From positions 1 through 64,000 of the forward strand of contig NZ_JACHCZ010000009.1 in assembly GCF_014207255.1 (NCBI RefSeq): DNA of 64,000 bases. Reading direction: 5' to 3'. This stretch comes from Pseudomonas sp. JAI120. Lineage in GTDB: Bacteria > Pseudomonadota > Gammaproteobacteria > Pseudomonadales > Pseudomonadaceae. Position 1 is the stretch's first letter. Each line of letters begins with the position of its first letter. Position numbers and translations under genes: made by a program. The notes beneath the pieces were generated by a model. That model was given only the letters and a program-made list of their open reading frames with translations. It ran no database searches and had not been told where the DNA came from. Positions 44,517-53,997 of the stretch are shown piece after piece.

Positions 44517-45807
44517 ATGGCACTCTCGGATACGACCGTTCGGCAAGCCCGAATCACCGGCAATGACTACACGATAGGCGACACGGATGGGCTTGCGCTC
44601 AACGTGACGGCCCGCGGTGGGAAAATCTGGCGTTTCGATATTACTGGGCGGGCGTGCAGAAGCGCATGTCTCTCGGTAGTTATCCGCAAATCAGCCTTAA
44701 AGAAGCCCGTGCCCGACGTGATGAGGCTCGCGCCTTGGTCGCCCAAGGTATCAATCCCTATGAGCACCGTAAACAGCAGCGTCGTGCTGTTCGTTTTGCG
44801 GCAGAGCACACCTTTGAGGCCGTGTTCAATCAGTGGGTAGAGTTCCGCAGGCTGAGCCTGAAGGAAGGGCGCCAGAGCACGCTCTCGCAGATCTTGCGAA
44901 TCTTCAACAAAGACGTCTTGCCCGTACTGGGTGGACGGTCCATCTACGATATCAGTCGCCACGATCTGCTGGATTTACTGAGCAGGATCGAACAGCGCAA
45001 GGCCTTAACGACAGCCGAAAAATGCCGGACCTGGTTCAACCAGTTGTTCTGCTATGCGCTGGTGAATATTGAGGGGCTGGAACACAACCCCGCTTCAGGC
45101 CTCGACGTTGTCGCACTCCCCAAACCGCCTGTTACGCACAACCCATTTCTTCGTATGGACAAGCTTCCGGGATTGATGGTTGCTCTTCGAATTACGGCGG
45201 TGCCAACCAAACACGGCTTGGCCTTCGGTTGTTGTTGCTGACCAGTGTCCGCACGGGTGAGTTACGGTTGGCGACACCCGACCAGTTCGATCTGGAGAAG
45301 CGCTTGTGGGTCATACCGGCGGAAGTGGTAAAGCAGCTCCAGTTAGCGATGCGGAAGCCAGGTAAGCAGATTCAAAATGTACCGCCCTACATTGTCCCGC
45401 TGTCGGTTCAGGCGCTGGAGATTGTGCGTCACTTGCTGGACCAGGTTGTTCCCGCGCAGCGCTACTTGTTTGCGCATCGAAGCGACCTGAGCAAGCGTAT
45501 CAGTGAGAACACGCTGAATGGTGCGTTACGCCGGATGGGGTACGCCGATCAACTCACGGTCCATGGGACGCGGGCGACGATCTCGACGGCGCTGAACGAG
45601 ATCGGATATCCAAAGATATGGGTGGATGCACAGCTTTCTCATGCTGATCCGGATGAGGTAAGTGCGGCTTACAACCATGCGGAATATGTCGAGCAGCGCC
45701 GGACGATGATGCAGGACTGGGCGAATCGTCTGGATCTTTGGGGGCAGGGTCAGCCAGGGAAATATTATCTGGAAAAGGTTCACTTGCCATGTTGCCGGTC
45801 GAGTTGA
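44517..45807 (+). pseudogene. Tyrosine integrase of a genomic island, frameshifted
   Basis: A P4-type integrase of about 425 residues spread over three frames. Its N-terminal part (TVRQARITGNDYTIGDTDGL...GGKIWRF) breaks near 44640; the middle part continues from VQKRMSLGSYPQISLKEARARRDEAR to about 45225; the C-terminal part resumes with LLLTSVRTGELRLATPDQF and keeps the Arg (SVRTGELR), HGTR and the final Tyr region (NHAEYVEQRR). Two single-base shifts thus separate it into three fragments, and it is likely inactive. It lies 236 bases after tRNA-Gly in the same direction, the standard placement. Confidence 0.85.
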
Positions 45808-45914
45808 GGTTTAAGCCCAGCGATCGGAGCTCACAAGATCCCACTAATGGAGAAGCAACCTCGCGAGTCGCGCCGGGCCAATACCAGCCGAGAGTCTAAC
45901 AAGTTAAGCATCTG

Positions 45915-46532
45915 TCATTCCGTTCGACCGCCGAGTACTTCAGCCACCCAATCGGCGATATATTGTCCGGCATTGATACTGTTGTCGAAGCTCGAATGCT
46001 GCACGCCCCCCTCACGTTCGGTGAAAATTTTCAGCTCGCGTTTTGGACTGTTGACCAACTGTTCGTAGGTGCGGTGGGCCCACTTCAATGGAATCTGCGA
46101 ATCCTTTTCACCGTGGGTGACCAGGAAGGGGACATTGATGCGGTCCAGGATGCCGTCCAGATGAACGTTCTCGGCGATGGTCATGAACTCGTCCGTGTCC
46201 TTGGCCCCCCAGACCCAAGACACATGCGACCAGTAATGCGGCACCGGGAAGCTGCCTTCCTTTTCCAGGCGACGTTTCTGTACATCACGCCAGTCATGGT
46301 TGGCGCCCCACACCACGCCGCAAGCGAAGCGCGGCTCGAAGGCTACCGCGCGCGGGCAGTAGTATCCGCCGAGCGACACACCTTCCAGGCCAATGCGTTT
46401 GGCGTCGACATCGTCGCGGGTTTCCAGCCAATCCACCACGCGGCTGGCCCAATGTTCGCTGTCGAAGCGCGCGGTCAGGTTGTGTAGGCGCAATGCTTCG
46501 CCGGTGCCGGGTTGGTCGATGATTAATGCTCG
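45915..46532 (-). pseudogene. Alpha/beta hydrolase, N-terminal half missing
   Basis: Read from 46532 the frame gives LIIDQPGTGEALRLHNLTARF...GLEGVSLGGYYCPRAVA...FLVTHGEKDSQIPLKW...GGVQHSSFD. The nucleophile Ser (GVSLGGY), Asp (GEKDSQIP) and His (QHSSFD) are present, but the start and the first half of the domain are absent; an in-frame TGA lies just upstream. Family members I recall are about 380 residues. The break lies at the 3' edge of the Lrp gene, so the N-terminal half was probably lost by deletion. Confidence 0.75.
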
Positions 46533-46544
46533 ACTAGCGACGCT

Positions 46545-47054
46545 TCAAAGGGGAATGTGGGTGGTCGACAAGACCTGACGCAACCCCATGAACGATCGAA
46601 TCTGGCGAACCCCAGGCAGGTAAAGCAACTGCTCCGCGTGGAGCCGGTTGAAACTGTTGCTGTCCTTGGTTCGTATCAACATGAAGTAGTCGAACTCCCC
46701 CGTCACCACATGGCACTCCATGCAGCCGGACACTTTTTGTGCGGCTGCCTCGAATGCGGCGAAGGATTCCGGTGTGGAGCGGTCCAGCACCACGCCGATC
46801 AACACCACCATCCCCGCATCCAGCGCCACAGTGTCCAGCAGTGCAACGATGCCTTTGATCAGGCCAACTTGCTTGAGCCGCTCGACGCGCCTGAGACACG
46901 CCGGTGCACTCAATTTCACCTTCTCTGCCAGCGCCACATTGGAGATGGAGGCATCTCGCTGCAGGGCCTTGAGAATGGCGCGGTCGGTTCGATCCAGCGG
47001 CTGCGGCATCGGGGTTGATACGCTTGGCTTCCTGCGAGTATTTATTGCGTTCAT
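46545..47054 (-). CDS. acdR: Lrp/AsnC-family regulator of ACC deaminase
   Basis: 169 residues. HTH at about 20-68 (LDRTDRAILKALQRDASISNVALAEKVKLSAPACLRRVERL) and a ligand-binding RAM domain at about 80-160. It is divergent from acdS, the arrangement of AcdR, the Lrp-type activator of ACC deaminase in Pseudomonas. The start may be ATG 47054 or ATG 47009 (MPQPLDRTDRAI). The 3' end lies 12 bases from the hydrolase fragment. Confidence 0.85.
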   Translation of the reverse strand: MNAINTRRKPSVSTPMPQPLDRTDRAILKALQRDASISNVALAEKVKLSAPACLRRVERLKQVGLIKGIVALLDTVALDAGMVVLIGVVLDRSTPESFAAFEAAAQKVSGCMECHVVTGEFDYFMLIRTKDSNSFNRLHAEQLLYLPGVRQIRSFMGLRQVLSTTHIPL

Positions 47055-47252
47055 AACTGTTTATTCGCAATTAAAGTATGTTCGATATTTATAGCGAGAA
47101 ATTATAGTTCTTTAAGTGCTAGAAGTTTGCAACACATCTTTTTTGAAATCTTCTTAATATTGAACTCATCGAAGCCCGTGTGAAAGAACCTGGAAGGCAA
47201 CCTTTGCCTTTCGGTCTGGCGCTTTGATGTCCAGTAATCAAGGAGCAGCGTC
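47055..47252. promoter_or_regulatory. AT-rich divergent promoter between acdR and acdS
   Basis: 198 bases, clearly lower GC than the flanks, with TATTTATAGCG and TTCTTAATATTG tracts and AAGGAG before acdS at 47240-47245. It probably contains the Lrp-type binding sites and the promoters of both genes; I cannot place a definite box. Confidence 0.5.
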
Positions 47253-48269
47253 ATGAACCTGAATCGTTTTAAACGTTATCCGTTGACCTTCGGTCCTTCT
47301 CCCATCACGCCCTTGAAGCGCCTCAGTGAACACCTGGGTGGCAAGGTCGAGTTGTATGCCAAACGTGAGGACTGCAACAGTGGCCTGGCCTTCGGCGGGA
47401 ACAAAACGCGCAAGCTGGAATATTTGATTCCCGAAGCCATCGAGCAGGGCTGCGATACCTTGGTTTCCATCGGCGGTATCCAGTCGAACCAGACCCGACA
47501 GGTGGCCGCCGTTGCCGCTCACCTGGGCATGAAGTGCGTGCTGGTGCAGGAAAACTGGGTGAACTACTCCGATGCGGTGTATGACCGCGTTGGCAATATC
47601 GAAATGTCTCGCATCATGGGCGCCGAGGTACGACTGGACGCCGCCGGGTTCGATATCGGCATTCGGCCCAGCTGGGAGAAGGCCATGGACGATGTGGTGG
47701 AGCGGGGCGGCAAGCCGTTTCCGATACCGGCGGGTTGTTCCGAACACCCCTACGGCGGCCTTGGGTTCGTCGGCTTTGCCGAGGAAGTGCGAGAGCAGGA
47801 AAAACAACTGGGGTTCACGTTCGACTACATCGTGGTCTGCTCTGTGACCGGCAGTACCCAGGCCGGCATGGTCGTCGGTTTCGCCGCGGACGGCCGTTCG
47901 AAGAACGTTATCGGCATTGATGCCTCGGCCAAGCCGGAGCAAACCAAGGCACAGATCCTGCGTATCGCCCGGCACACCGCAGAGTTGGTGGAACTGGGCC
48001 GTGAAATCACCGAAGACGACGTCGTGCTCGATACACGTTTTGCCTACCCGGAATACGGCTTGCCCAACGAAGGCACGCTGGAAGCCATTCGTTTGTGCGG
48101 GAGCCTGGAAGGTGTGCTGACCGATCCGGTGTACGAGGGAAAATCCATGCACGGGATGATTGAAATGGTCCGCCGTGGTGAGTTCCCCGAAGGCTCGAAA
48201 GTGCTGTATGCGCACTTGGGTGGGGCGCCTGCGCTGAATGCCTACAGCTTCCTGTTTCGCAACGGCTGA
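47253..48269 (+). CDS. acdS: 1-aminocyclopropane-1-carboxylate (ACC) deaminase
   Basis: 338 residues, PLP-dependent. The PLP lysine is Lys51 in FGGNKTRKLEYL. Glu295 (DPVYEGKS) and Leu322 (YAHLGGAPA), which separate true ACC deaminases from D-cysteine desulfhydrases, are both present. The protein reads almost identically to AcdS of plant-growth-promoting Pseudomonas (UW4 type) over long stretches. It splits ACC, the plant ethylene precursor, into 2-oxobutanoate and ammonia. Divergent from acdR. Confidence 0.95.
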   Translation: MNLNRFKRYPLTFGPSPITPLKRLSEHLGGKVELYAKREDCNSGLAFGGNKTRKLEYLIPEAIEQGCDTLVSIGGIQSNQTRQVAAVAAHLGMKCVLVQENWVNYSDAVYDRVGNIEMSRIMGAEVRLDAAGFDIGIRPSWEKAMDDVVERGGKPFPIPAGCSEHPYGGLGFVGFAEEVREQEKQLGFTFDYIVVCSVTGSTQAGMVVGFAADGRSKNVIGIDASAKPEQTKAQILRIARHTAELVELGREITEDDVVLDTRFAYPEYGLPNEGTLEAIRLCGSLEGVLTDPVYEGKSMHGMIEMVRRGEFPEGSKVLYAHLGGAPALNAYSFLFRNG

Positions 48270-48396
48270 TTAACGCCAATAACGAGGGAGCTCACGAAGC
48301 GATGGGTGAGTCGGCATCAATATTGAATGTCACGATCCCATCGTCGAATCGCCACCCGGAGCACGTTGCTCCTATCCAACCGCCGGGAGTACCGCC

Positions 48397-48861
48397 ATGC
48401 ATGCGATAACGCAATCCGCAGTCTGGATCAAGGAGCCTTCGGCGGATGCCGGAGTGGTGATCGTTACCAGCGCCGCGTTGCCCCCGTACATGATCGACAA
48501 GCTGCATGTGGCGATAGATGAGTGGGACCAGGTGGCTTATTTAGCCGTCAAACAATCCGAGGCGTTGAGGCTCGACTGGTTGCGGGCAGGGTCCAGCCCG
48601 GAGCCGTCTGCCGGGGGCTACGCGTGCCATGCCAGCCAACTGCTGCGCGGCGTCTCCCACGGCAGCTTTTTACTGGATGTCGAAACTGGCACGGATGCCG
48701 GCATGACCTGGCTGGGATCCGTCTTTGGTCATCCGTTGCGCGTGGTCGAACTTGGAACAATAGCTTCCTCCACTGCGCACATGGATCAACAGGTGGAGGC
48801 GGTGTTAGCGGCGACCCGAAGCCTGGCGAAAAGCGTGTTGCAGGCACGCGGCGTCATTTAA
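48397..48861 (+). CDS. Hypothetical protein downstream of acdS
   Basis: 154 residues, no signal or membrane segment, a mixed alpha/beta composition with no domain I recognise (starts MHAITQSAVWIKEPSADAGVVIVTS, ends ATRSLAKSVLQARGVI). It has a weak AACCGCCGGGAG ribosome site. It is 127 bases downstream of acdS in the same direction and is followed by another small gene after 47 bases. Possibly part of the same acquired island; function unknown. Confidence 0.6.
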   Translation: MHAITQSAVWIKEPSADAGVVIVTSAALPPYMIDKLHVAIDEWDQVAYLAVKQSEALRLDWLRAGSSPEPSAGGYACHASQLLRGVSHGSFLLDVETGTDAGMTWLGSVFGHPLRVVELGTIASSTAHMDQQVEAVLAATRSLAKSVLQARGVI

Positions 48862-48908
48862 CTGATGTCCTGGTCAATTTGCCTGTTGAAACAATAAAGG
48901 CATCGCTT

Positions 48909-49331
48909 ATGAGCCAAACTGCCGATTGTCGTCCCAACGCAATGAAGTGGATGCGCGAGCCGTCAAGTTGCACACGCATCGTGGTCATCGTGTGCGGACT
49001 TGATAGCGTTCATATTGACTTGATTCATCAAGGGTTCAGCTGTTTTGACAATGTTGCGCTGCTCCATGTCGATACGGTGGACACCGTGCCTGGCAAGCGG
49101 GTTGATGTGCAAGTGGTCAAGAGTGACTGTTCTTTTGTAGTGCTCGGTGAACTTGATGAACATTTATTGCATGGCCTTTCCATGGGCAAACGATGCATCT
49201 ACTCCATAGCGCCAGACGGGACGGCCGAATGTTCGGTCATTGCAGCAGTAGAACAGGTCAAAAACTTTGCCCGAGTGAGCCATTCGCGCCACCTTGAAGC
49301 GATACCCGACAGCGGCAGGAGCTGCCTGTGA
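48909..49331 (+). CDS. Hypothetical protein, second gene after acdS
   Basis: 140 residues, starting MSQTADCRPNAMKWMREPSS and ending RHLEAIPDSGRSCL. It has no known domain and no signal peptide; it is moderately hydrophobic in the first third (IVVIVCGLDSVHIDLI). AAAGG lies about nine bases upstream of ATG 48909. It is 47 bases after the previous hypothetical gene, with which it may be co-transcribed. The 46 bases after its stop reach the convergent M20 peptidase gene. Confidence 0.55.
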   Translation: MSQTADCRPNAMKWMREPSSCTRIVVIVCGLDSVHIDLIHQGFSCFDNVALLHVDTVDTVPGKRVDVQVVKSDCSFVVLGELDEHLLHGLSMGKRCIYSIAPDGTAECSVIAAVEQVKNFARVSHSRHLEAIPDSGRSCL

Positions 49332-49377
49332 GCCTGTCGGATCCCCTGACCTCGGCGACGCGTAGAAACCCATGACC

Positions 49378-50532
49378 TCAAACGCTGTCGCCGACCGCCA
49401 GAATGGTCGCCACCAGGGCCAGGGCGCGAGGCACCAGGGTGTCCAGTTCCAGGTATTCACGCTCAGTGTGGACCTTGCCGCCCACCGGACCGAGCCCGCA
49501 CAGGGTTGGAACGCCCAAGCTGGCGGTGAAGCCGGAGTCGGCGCAACCACCGGTGAATTCGCCTTCGACGCTGAAGCCCAGCGCCAGTGCTTTTTGTTGG
49601 TAGAGGTGCAGCAGTCGTTCGCTGTGGCGTGCTTCCATCGGTAGAAAGGTCGTCGCTTCCTTGAGGACGGCGCGGGTGCCGATCACTTCTTCTTCGGCGA
49701 CGATGGCCTGGATTGCGCTGAAGATCCGATCCCAGTGCTTGAGTTCGATGAAGCGCACGTCCAGCCGCGCGCAGGCGCTGGGCGCGACGGTATTGCTCGA
49801 CGTACCGCCGGATATCAGCCCAACGTTAGTGGTGATGCCTGCCGGGTAATCGGTCAAGGCATGCAGCTTGACGATCTTGCGGGCCAGGGCCTCGATGGCG
49901 CTGGCCCCGTCGGCATGGTTGACCCCGGCATGCGCCGCGCGGCCGCTGACTTCGATGATCAGCGTAGCGCCGCCTTTGCGTGCGCTGACCACGTTGCCGC
50001 TGGCCCGGCCGGGTTCGGTATTGAGCACGGCGCGGGCGGCACGGGCGGCGTTTTCGATATGGGGCCTGGCGCTGCCGGAGCCGATTTCTTCGTCGCCGGT
50101 GTACAGGACCTGCACCGGATAGGGCAACCGGCCGGCGCGCTTGAGGGCCATGAGGGCGAAGCAATTGAGCACCAGGCCGCCTTTCATGTCGGCGACACCA
50201 GGGCCATAGGCGAGGTTGGCGTCGCGGCTGTAGCCGCGAGTCGTGGTGGTGCCTTTGGGGAACACCGTGTCGCGATGGCCCAGCAACAGCACCGGTTTTC
50301 CAGAATCGCCTGGCACTTCGGCGAGCAGCACGTCACCAAAACCCTCGACCGGCATGCGCTTGAGCAGGATGCCGTCGGCTTGCAGTTCAGCCGCGAGCAG
50401 CGCGCCCACAGCGTCGACGCCCGCCTTGTCATAGCTGTTGGAGTCGGTGTCGACGATACGCTGCAGCAGCGCCTCCATGGCTTCGCGCTGGTCAGCAAGC
50501 CAGTCCAGGGCCTGTTGTGGCGTGGCGCTCAT
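49378..50532 (-). CDS. M20-family zinc peptidase (carboxypeptidase type)
   Basis: 384 residues. Metal ligands: VLLLGHRDTVFP (His about 80), GPGVADMKGG (Asp about 115), YTGDEEIGSGSA (Glu-Glu about 150), and HEG-type acid at the C-terminus. The closest look is glutamate carboxypeptidase/CPG2-like. The ATG overlaps the previous gene's stop by 4 bases (ATGA at 50529-50532), so the two are translationally coupled. It is the last of a seven-gene peptide-uptake unit. Confidence 0.88.
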   Translation of the reverse strand: MSATPQQALDWLADQREAMEALLQRIVDTDSNSYDKAGVDAVGALLAAELQADGILLKRMPVEGFGDVLLAEVPGDSGKPVLLLGHRDTVFPKGTTTTRGYSRDANLAYGPGVADMKGGLVLNCFALMALKRAGRLPYPVQVLYTGDEEIGSGSARPHIENAARAARAVLNTEPGRASGNVVSARKGGATLIIEVSGRAAHAGVNHADGASAIEALARKIVKLHALTDYPAGITTNVGLISGGTSSNTVAPSACARLDVRFIELKHWDRIFSAIQAIVAEEEVIGTRAVLKEATTFLPMEARHSERLLHLYQQKALALGFSVEGEFTGGCADSGFTASLGVPTLCGLGPVGGKVHTEREYLELDTLVPRALALVATILAVGDSV

Positions 50533-51953
50533 TGCGCCTGCTCCCGTAACTGATGTTCCCGCGTCAGGCGTGCCGCGTCGTTGCCCAGGTCCCAGAACAG
50601 CCCGGCCATGATTTGCAGGCTTTCCTTGACCACCGGTGCCAGCAAGTGCTCGTTCGGCGCATGTTGCGAGCACGCCGGGTACGAGTGCGGCACCCACAAT
50701 GTTGGCAAACCGAGCACGTCCGCGAACACGTCGTTGGGCAGCGAGCCACCGAGGTTTGGCAGCAGCGCAGGTTTTTTGCCGGTGGTCTGTGCCAGGGAGC
50801 TGAGCGCCCAATCGACCCAAGGGCTCTGCGGATCCAGCCGAGTGGCATGCATCACATCAATGCGGCTTTGCTTGACCTCAACATTGTTGAAGCCATGCGC
50901 ATCCAGGTGGGTACGTACCGCCGGGATAAAGGTCGTGTAGTCGCTGTCGACCACGAAGCGGATATGGCAGTGGGCGTTAGCCTTGCCGGGAATCGCATGC
51001 ACCGGGGCGTCTGGGTTGCCGGTCTTGAAGGCGATGACGTCGAGGGTGTTCCAGCCGAACACCTTTTCGCTCAGCGAAAGCGTCGGGTTACCCCAGTTGG
51101 CGTCGATGTCCGGATCGCCCGGTCCGCCACCAACGGCAATATCGGCCAGTGCCTGTCGAACCGGCTCCGGCAGTGTCTCGGGCATCAGGCCTGCAACTTT
51201 CACCCGACCGTGTTCATCGACCATGCTCGCGATGGCATTGGCCAGGATGATGCCTGGATTGGCCAGCAACCCGCCCCAGTTACCGGAGTGATGAGCGCCT
51301 TCACGCAAATTGACCACCAGCTCGAAGTTGAACACCCCGCGTGAGCCGAGAAAAATCGTCGGGCGTGATGCCGCCAGGCGCGGGCCGTCCGAGGCGATGA
51401 AAATATCCGCTGCAAGCTCTTTGCTGTGCGCGGCACAGAATGCATTCAAGCCCGGCGAGCCTTCTTCTTCGCCCATTTCCAGCAGCAGCTTGACGTTGAA
51501 ACCCAGCTTGCCATCGCGCGCCTTGAGCGTTTGTTCCAGGGCGGTCAGGTTGATCAGGTGCTGGCCTTTGTTATCCGCCGTGCCGCGGCCGTACCAGCGA
51601 TCGCCTTCGGCAATGACTTGCCACGGCGACAGTCCTTCGCGCCATTGCGCCTCATAGCCGCGCACCACATCACCGTGGCCGTAGCTGAGCACGGTCGGCA
51701 GGTCCGGGTGTTCAATGCGCGTGGCGATCATGAAGGGGCCGCGTTCTGCCACCGGGTTGTCATGGATCTTGACGCTGAAACCCATCGCCTCGACATGCGG
51801 GGTGATGAACTCATTGAGGTAGCGATACAGCTCGGGCTGGCTGTCCGCTGCCTGGCTTTCGGTGTGCAAGGCGACGCTGCGTTGGAGCAGATTGAAGAAT
51901 TCGCCGTTGTCGAATTGCGCTGTGGTGTTGCTGATAGCCAGTGAACGACTCAT
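50529..51953 (-). CDS. M20-family dipeptidase
   Basis: 474 residues. Metal ligands: VLSYGHGDVV (His about 90), YGRGTADNKGQ (Asp about 125), LEMGEEEGSPG (Glu-Glu about 160), and HEG-like region SYPACSQHAPNEH near the C-terminus. Longer than the CPG2 type because of an extra dimerisation insert. A dipeptidase like carnosinase (CNDP) is a fair guess. The start ATG 51953 overlaps the ABC gene by 4 bases (51950-51953). It probably hydrolyses peptides imported by the transporter encoded upstream. Confidence 0.87.
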   Translation of the reverse strand: MSRSLAISNTTAQFDNGEFFNLLQRSVALHTESQAADSQPELYRYLNEFITPHVEAMGFSVKIHDNPVAERGPFMIATRIEHPDLPTVLSYGHGDVVRGYEAQWREGLSPWQVIAEGDRWYGRGTADNKGQHLINLTALEQTLKARDGKLGFNVKLLLEMGEEEGSPGLNAFCAAHSKELAADIFIASDGPRLAASRPTIFLGSRGVFNFELVVNLREGAHHSGNWGGLLANPGIILANAIASMVDEHGRVKVAGLMPETLPEPVRQALADIAVGGGPGDPDIDANWGNPTLSLSEKVFGWNTLDVIAFKTGNPDAPVHAIPGKANAHCHIRFVVDSDYTTFIPAVRTHLDAHGFNNVEVKQSRIDVMHATRLDPQSPWVDWALSSLAQTTGKKPALLPNLGGSLPNDVFADVLGLPTLWVPHSYPACSQHAPNEHLLAPVVKESLQIMAGLFWDLGNDAARLTREHQLREQAQ

Positions 51954-52939
51954 GAGTGGACAAGCTCCAGTGTTTGGGCAGAAGTGTCGTGAAGGTGGCA
52001 ACGCACGTTGCCGCCGATAAGCGGACCGTTGGCCGGGTAGGCCGTTTTGCAGGGAGCGAAGCAGCTCGGGCAGCGCGGATGGAAGGCGCAACCGGACGGC
52101 GGTGACATAGGGTTGGGGAAGGTGCCATGCAGACCGATGTCGGGAATGCCCAGGCGCGGATCGGGCGTGAGCACCGAATCCAGCAAGGCGCGGGTATAAG
52201 GGTGGCCGGGTTGAGCGAACAACGATTCGCGCGTGCGTTCTTCGACGATGCGCCCCAGGTACATCACGGCGACCCGGTCGGCGAGGTGTTCGATGACCGC
52301 CAGGTTATGGCTGATCAGCAGATAGGTCAGGCCGAATTCGCGCTTGAGGTCCTGCAGCAGATTGAGGATCTGCGCCTGCACCGACACATCCAGCGCTGAG
52401 GTGGGCTCGTCACAGATCAACACGTCAGGGCGCATGATCAGCGCTCGAGCAATCGCGACCCGCTGGCGTTGCCCGCCGGACAGCTGGTTCGGGTAGCTGT
52501 CGATCACCCGCTTGGGCAGGCCGACCACATCAAGCATCGCCTCGGTCTTCCTGCGGCGCTCGGCGGTGCTGCCGATGCCATGCACGATCAGCGGCAGGGT
52601 AACGATTTCGCGCAGGGTCTTGCGTGGATTCAGCGAGGAATACGGGTCCTGGAAAATCGGCTGAATACGCCGGGACATTTCCTTGCGATCAGTCGCCGCG
52701 AGGTGTTTGCCATTGACCAGCACATCGCCGCTGGTGGGCGGCAATAGACCGAGCAGCATCTTGGCCAGGGTACTTTTGCCGCAACCGGACTCGCCCACCA
52801 GACCGAGGGTCTCGCCACGCATCAGGCGCAGGGAAACACCATCCACGGCCTTCAGGGTGGCGGCGGGTTTGAAAAAGCCCGTGTTGATCCGAAACTCGCG
52901 GCGGATGTCACACAGCTCCAAAGCGATGTCTTTTTTCAT
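51950..52939 (-). CDS. Peptide ABC transporter ATP-binding protein (DppF-like)
   Basis: 329 residues. Walker A GESGCGKSTLAK (about 58-69), signature LSGGQRQRVAIARALIM, Walker B VLICDEPTSALDV, and the C-terminal oligopeptide-type cysteine motif CAFHPRCPSCFAPCKTAYP that follows an iron-sulphur-like arrangement. Energises peptide import with its partner at 52936-53952. Start ATG 52939, overlap of 4 bases with the partner gene. Confidence 0.92.
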   Translation of the reverse strand: MKKDIALELCDIRREFRINTGFFKPAATLKAVDGVSLRLMRGETLGLVGESGCGKSTLAKMLLGLLPPTSGDVLVNGKHLAATDRKEMSRRIQPIFQDPYSSLNPRKTLREIVTLPLIVHGIGSTAERRRKTEAMLDVVGLPKRVIDSYPNQLSGGQRQRVAIARALIMRPDVLICDEPTSALDVSVQAQILNLLQDLKREFGLTYLLISHNLAVIEHLADRVAVMYLGRIVEERTRESLFAQPGHPYTRALLDSVLTPDPRLGIPDIGLHGTFPNPMSPPSGCAFHPRCPSCFAPCKTAYPANGPLIGGNVRCHLHDTSAQTLELVHS

Positions 52940-53952
52940 GACCTTGCACGCTCCTGAAGGCGAATCGGTGCCGGGGCCGGGGCGGCGAGCAGGCAGCGCG
53001 CCATGTGCCCGTCCTGTTCGACTTCGGGGATGTTTTGCGCGCAGGCCGGCATCGCCTGGCCGCAACGATTGCGGAATGCACACCCTTGCTGTTCGCCGAC
53101 CAGACTCGGCACCAGGCCTGGAATCGAACCCAGCGCCTCACCCGGTTTGGTCCGGCCAGGGATTGGAATACTCGCCAGCAGACCCCGGGTGTACGGATGC
53201 TGCGGGTTCTCGAACAGTTGCAGGGCAGGGGCGGTTTCGACGATTTCCCCGGCATACATCACGGCGACCCGGTCGGCGATCCGTGCCACCAGTCCAAGGT
53301 CGTGGGTGATGAAAATCACCGCCAGGCCGAGTTCTTTCTGAATGTCGCGGATCAAGCGCAGGATCTGCGCTTGAATGGTCACGTCCAGCGCCGTGGTGGG
53401 CTCATCAGCGATGATCAGGTCCGGTTCGCACATCAACGCCATGGCGATGATCACCCGCTGGCGCAGCCCGCCGGAAAGCTGATGCGGATACTGACGCAAG
53501 CGCTCGGTGGCATTGCTGATCCCGACCTTCTCCAGCATCTGCGCGGCGCGCGCCAGGGCCTCCTTGCGTGAGACCTTGCGATGCTGAGTCAGTACTTCGC
53601 TGAGTTGATCGCCAATGCTGTAGGCCGGGTTCAGCGAGGTCATCGGCTCCTGGAAGATCATCGCCAGGCGGTTGCCGCGCAGGTCGCACATGCGCCGCTC
53701 GCTCTGGCCGAGCATGTCGATGCCGTCCAGCGTCAGCCGGGACGCGGTGCGTTTGGCCTTGCGTGGCAACAGGTCCATCAACGCCAACGAAGTCAGGGAT
53801 TTGCCGCAGCCGGACTCCCCGACGATGCACAGCATTTCACCGCGCTCGACTTCAAAATTCAGACCGCGTACGGCATGCAGCATGTCATCCGGCGTCGGGC
53901 TGTTGCCCATGGGGATGTCCACGCGCAGGTTTTCCACATGGAGTAGTGCCAT
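52936..53952 (-). CDS. Peptide ABC transporter ATP-binding protein (DppD-like)
   Basis: 338 residues. Walker A GESGCGKSLTSLALMD, signature LSGGLRQRVIIAMALM, Walker B LIIADEPTTALDVT, then the C-terminal Cys motif CAFRNRCGQAMPACAQNIP. Partner of the DppF-like ATPase. Start ATG 53952. Its stop overlaps the next gene's start by 4 bases. Confidence 0.92.
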   Translation of the reverse strand: MALLHVENLRVDIPMGNSPTPDDMLHAVRGLNFEVERGEMLCIVGESGCGKSLTSLALMDLLPRKAKRTASRLTLDGIDMLGQSERRMCDLRGNRLAMIFQEPMTSLNPAYSIGDQLSEVLTQHRKVSRKEALARAAQMLEKVGISNATERLRQYPHQLSGGLRQRVIIAMALMCEPDLIIADEPTTALDVTIQAQILRLIRDIQKELGLAVIFITHDLGLVARIADRVAVMYAGEIVETAPALQLFENPQHPYTRGLLASIPIPGRTKPGEALGSIPGLVPSLVGEQQGCAFRNRCGQAMPACAQNIPEVEQDGHMARCLLAAPAPAPIRLQERARS

Positions 53953-53963
53953 GTTCGGTGCCC

Positions 53964-53997
53964 TCTATCAGTTACGGCGGTCTATCAGTTACGGCCG
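53964..53997. repeat. Tandem 17-base duplication at permease gene end
   Basis: TCTATCAGTTACGGCGG (53964-53980) and TCTATCAGTTACGGCCG (53981-53997), one mismatch. The second copy contains the last codons and stop of the DppC-like gene; the first is a silent copy after the stop. A slippage duplication. Confidence 0.75.
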
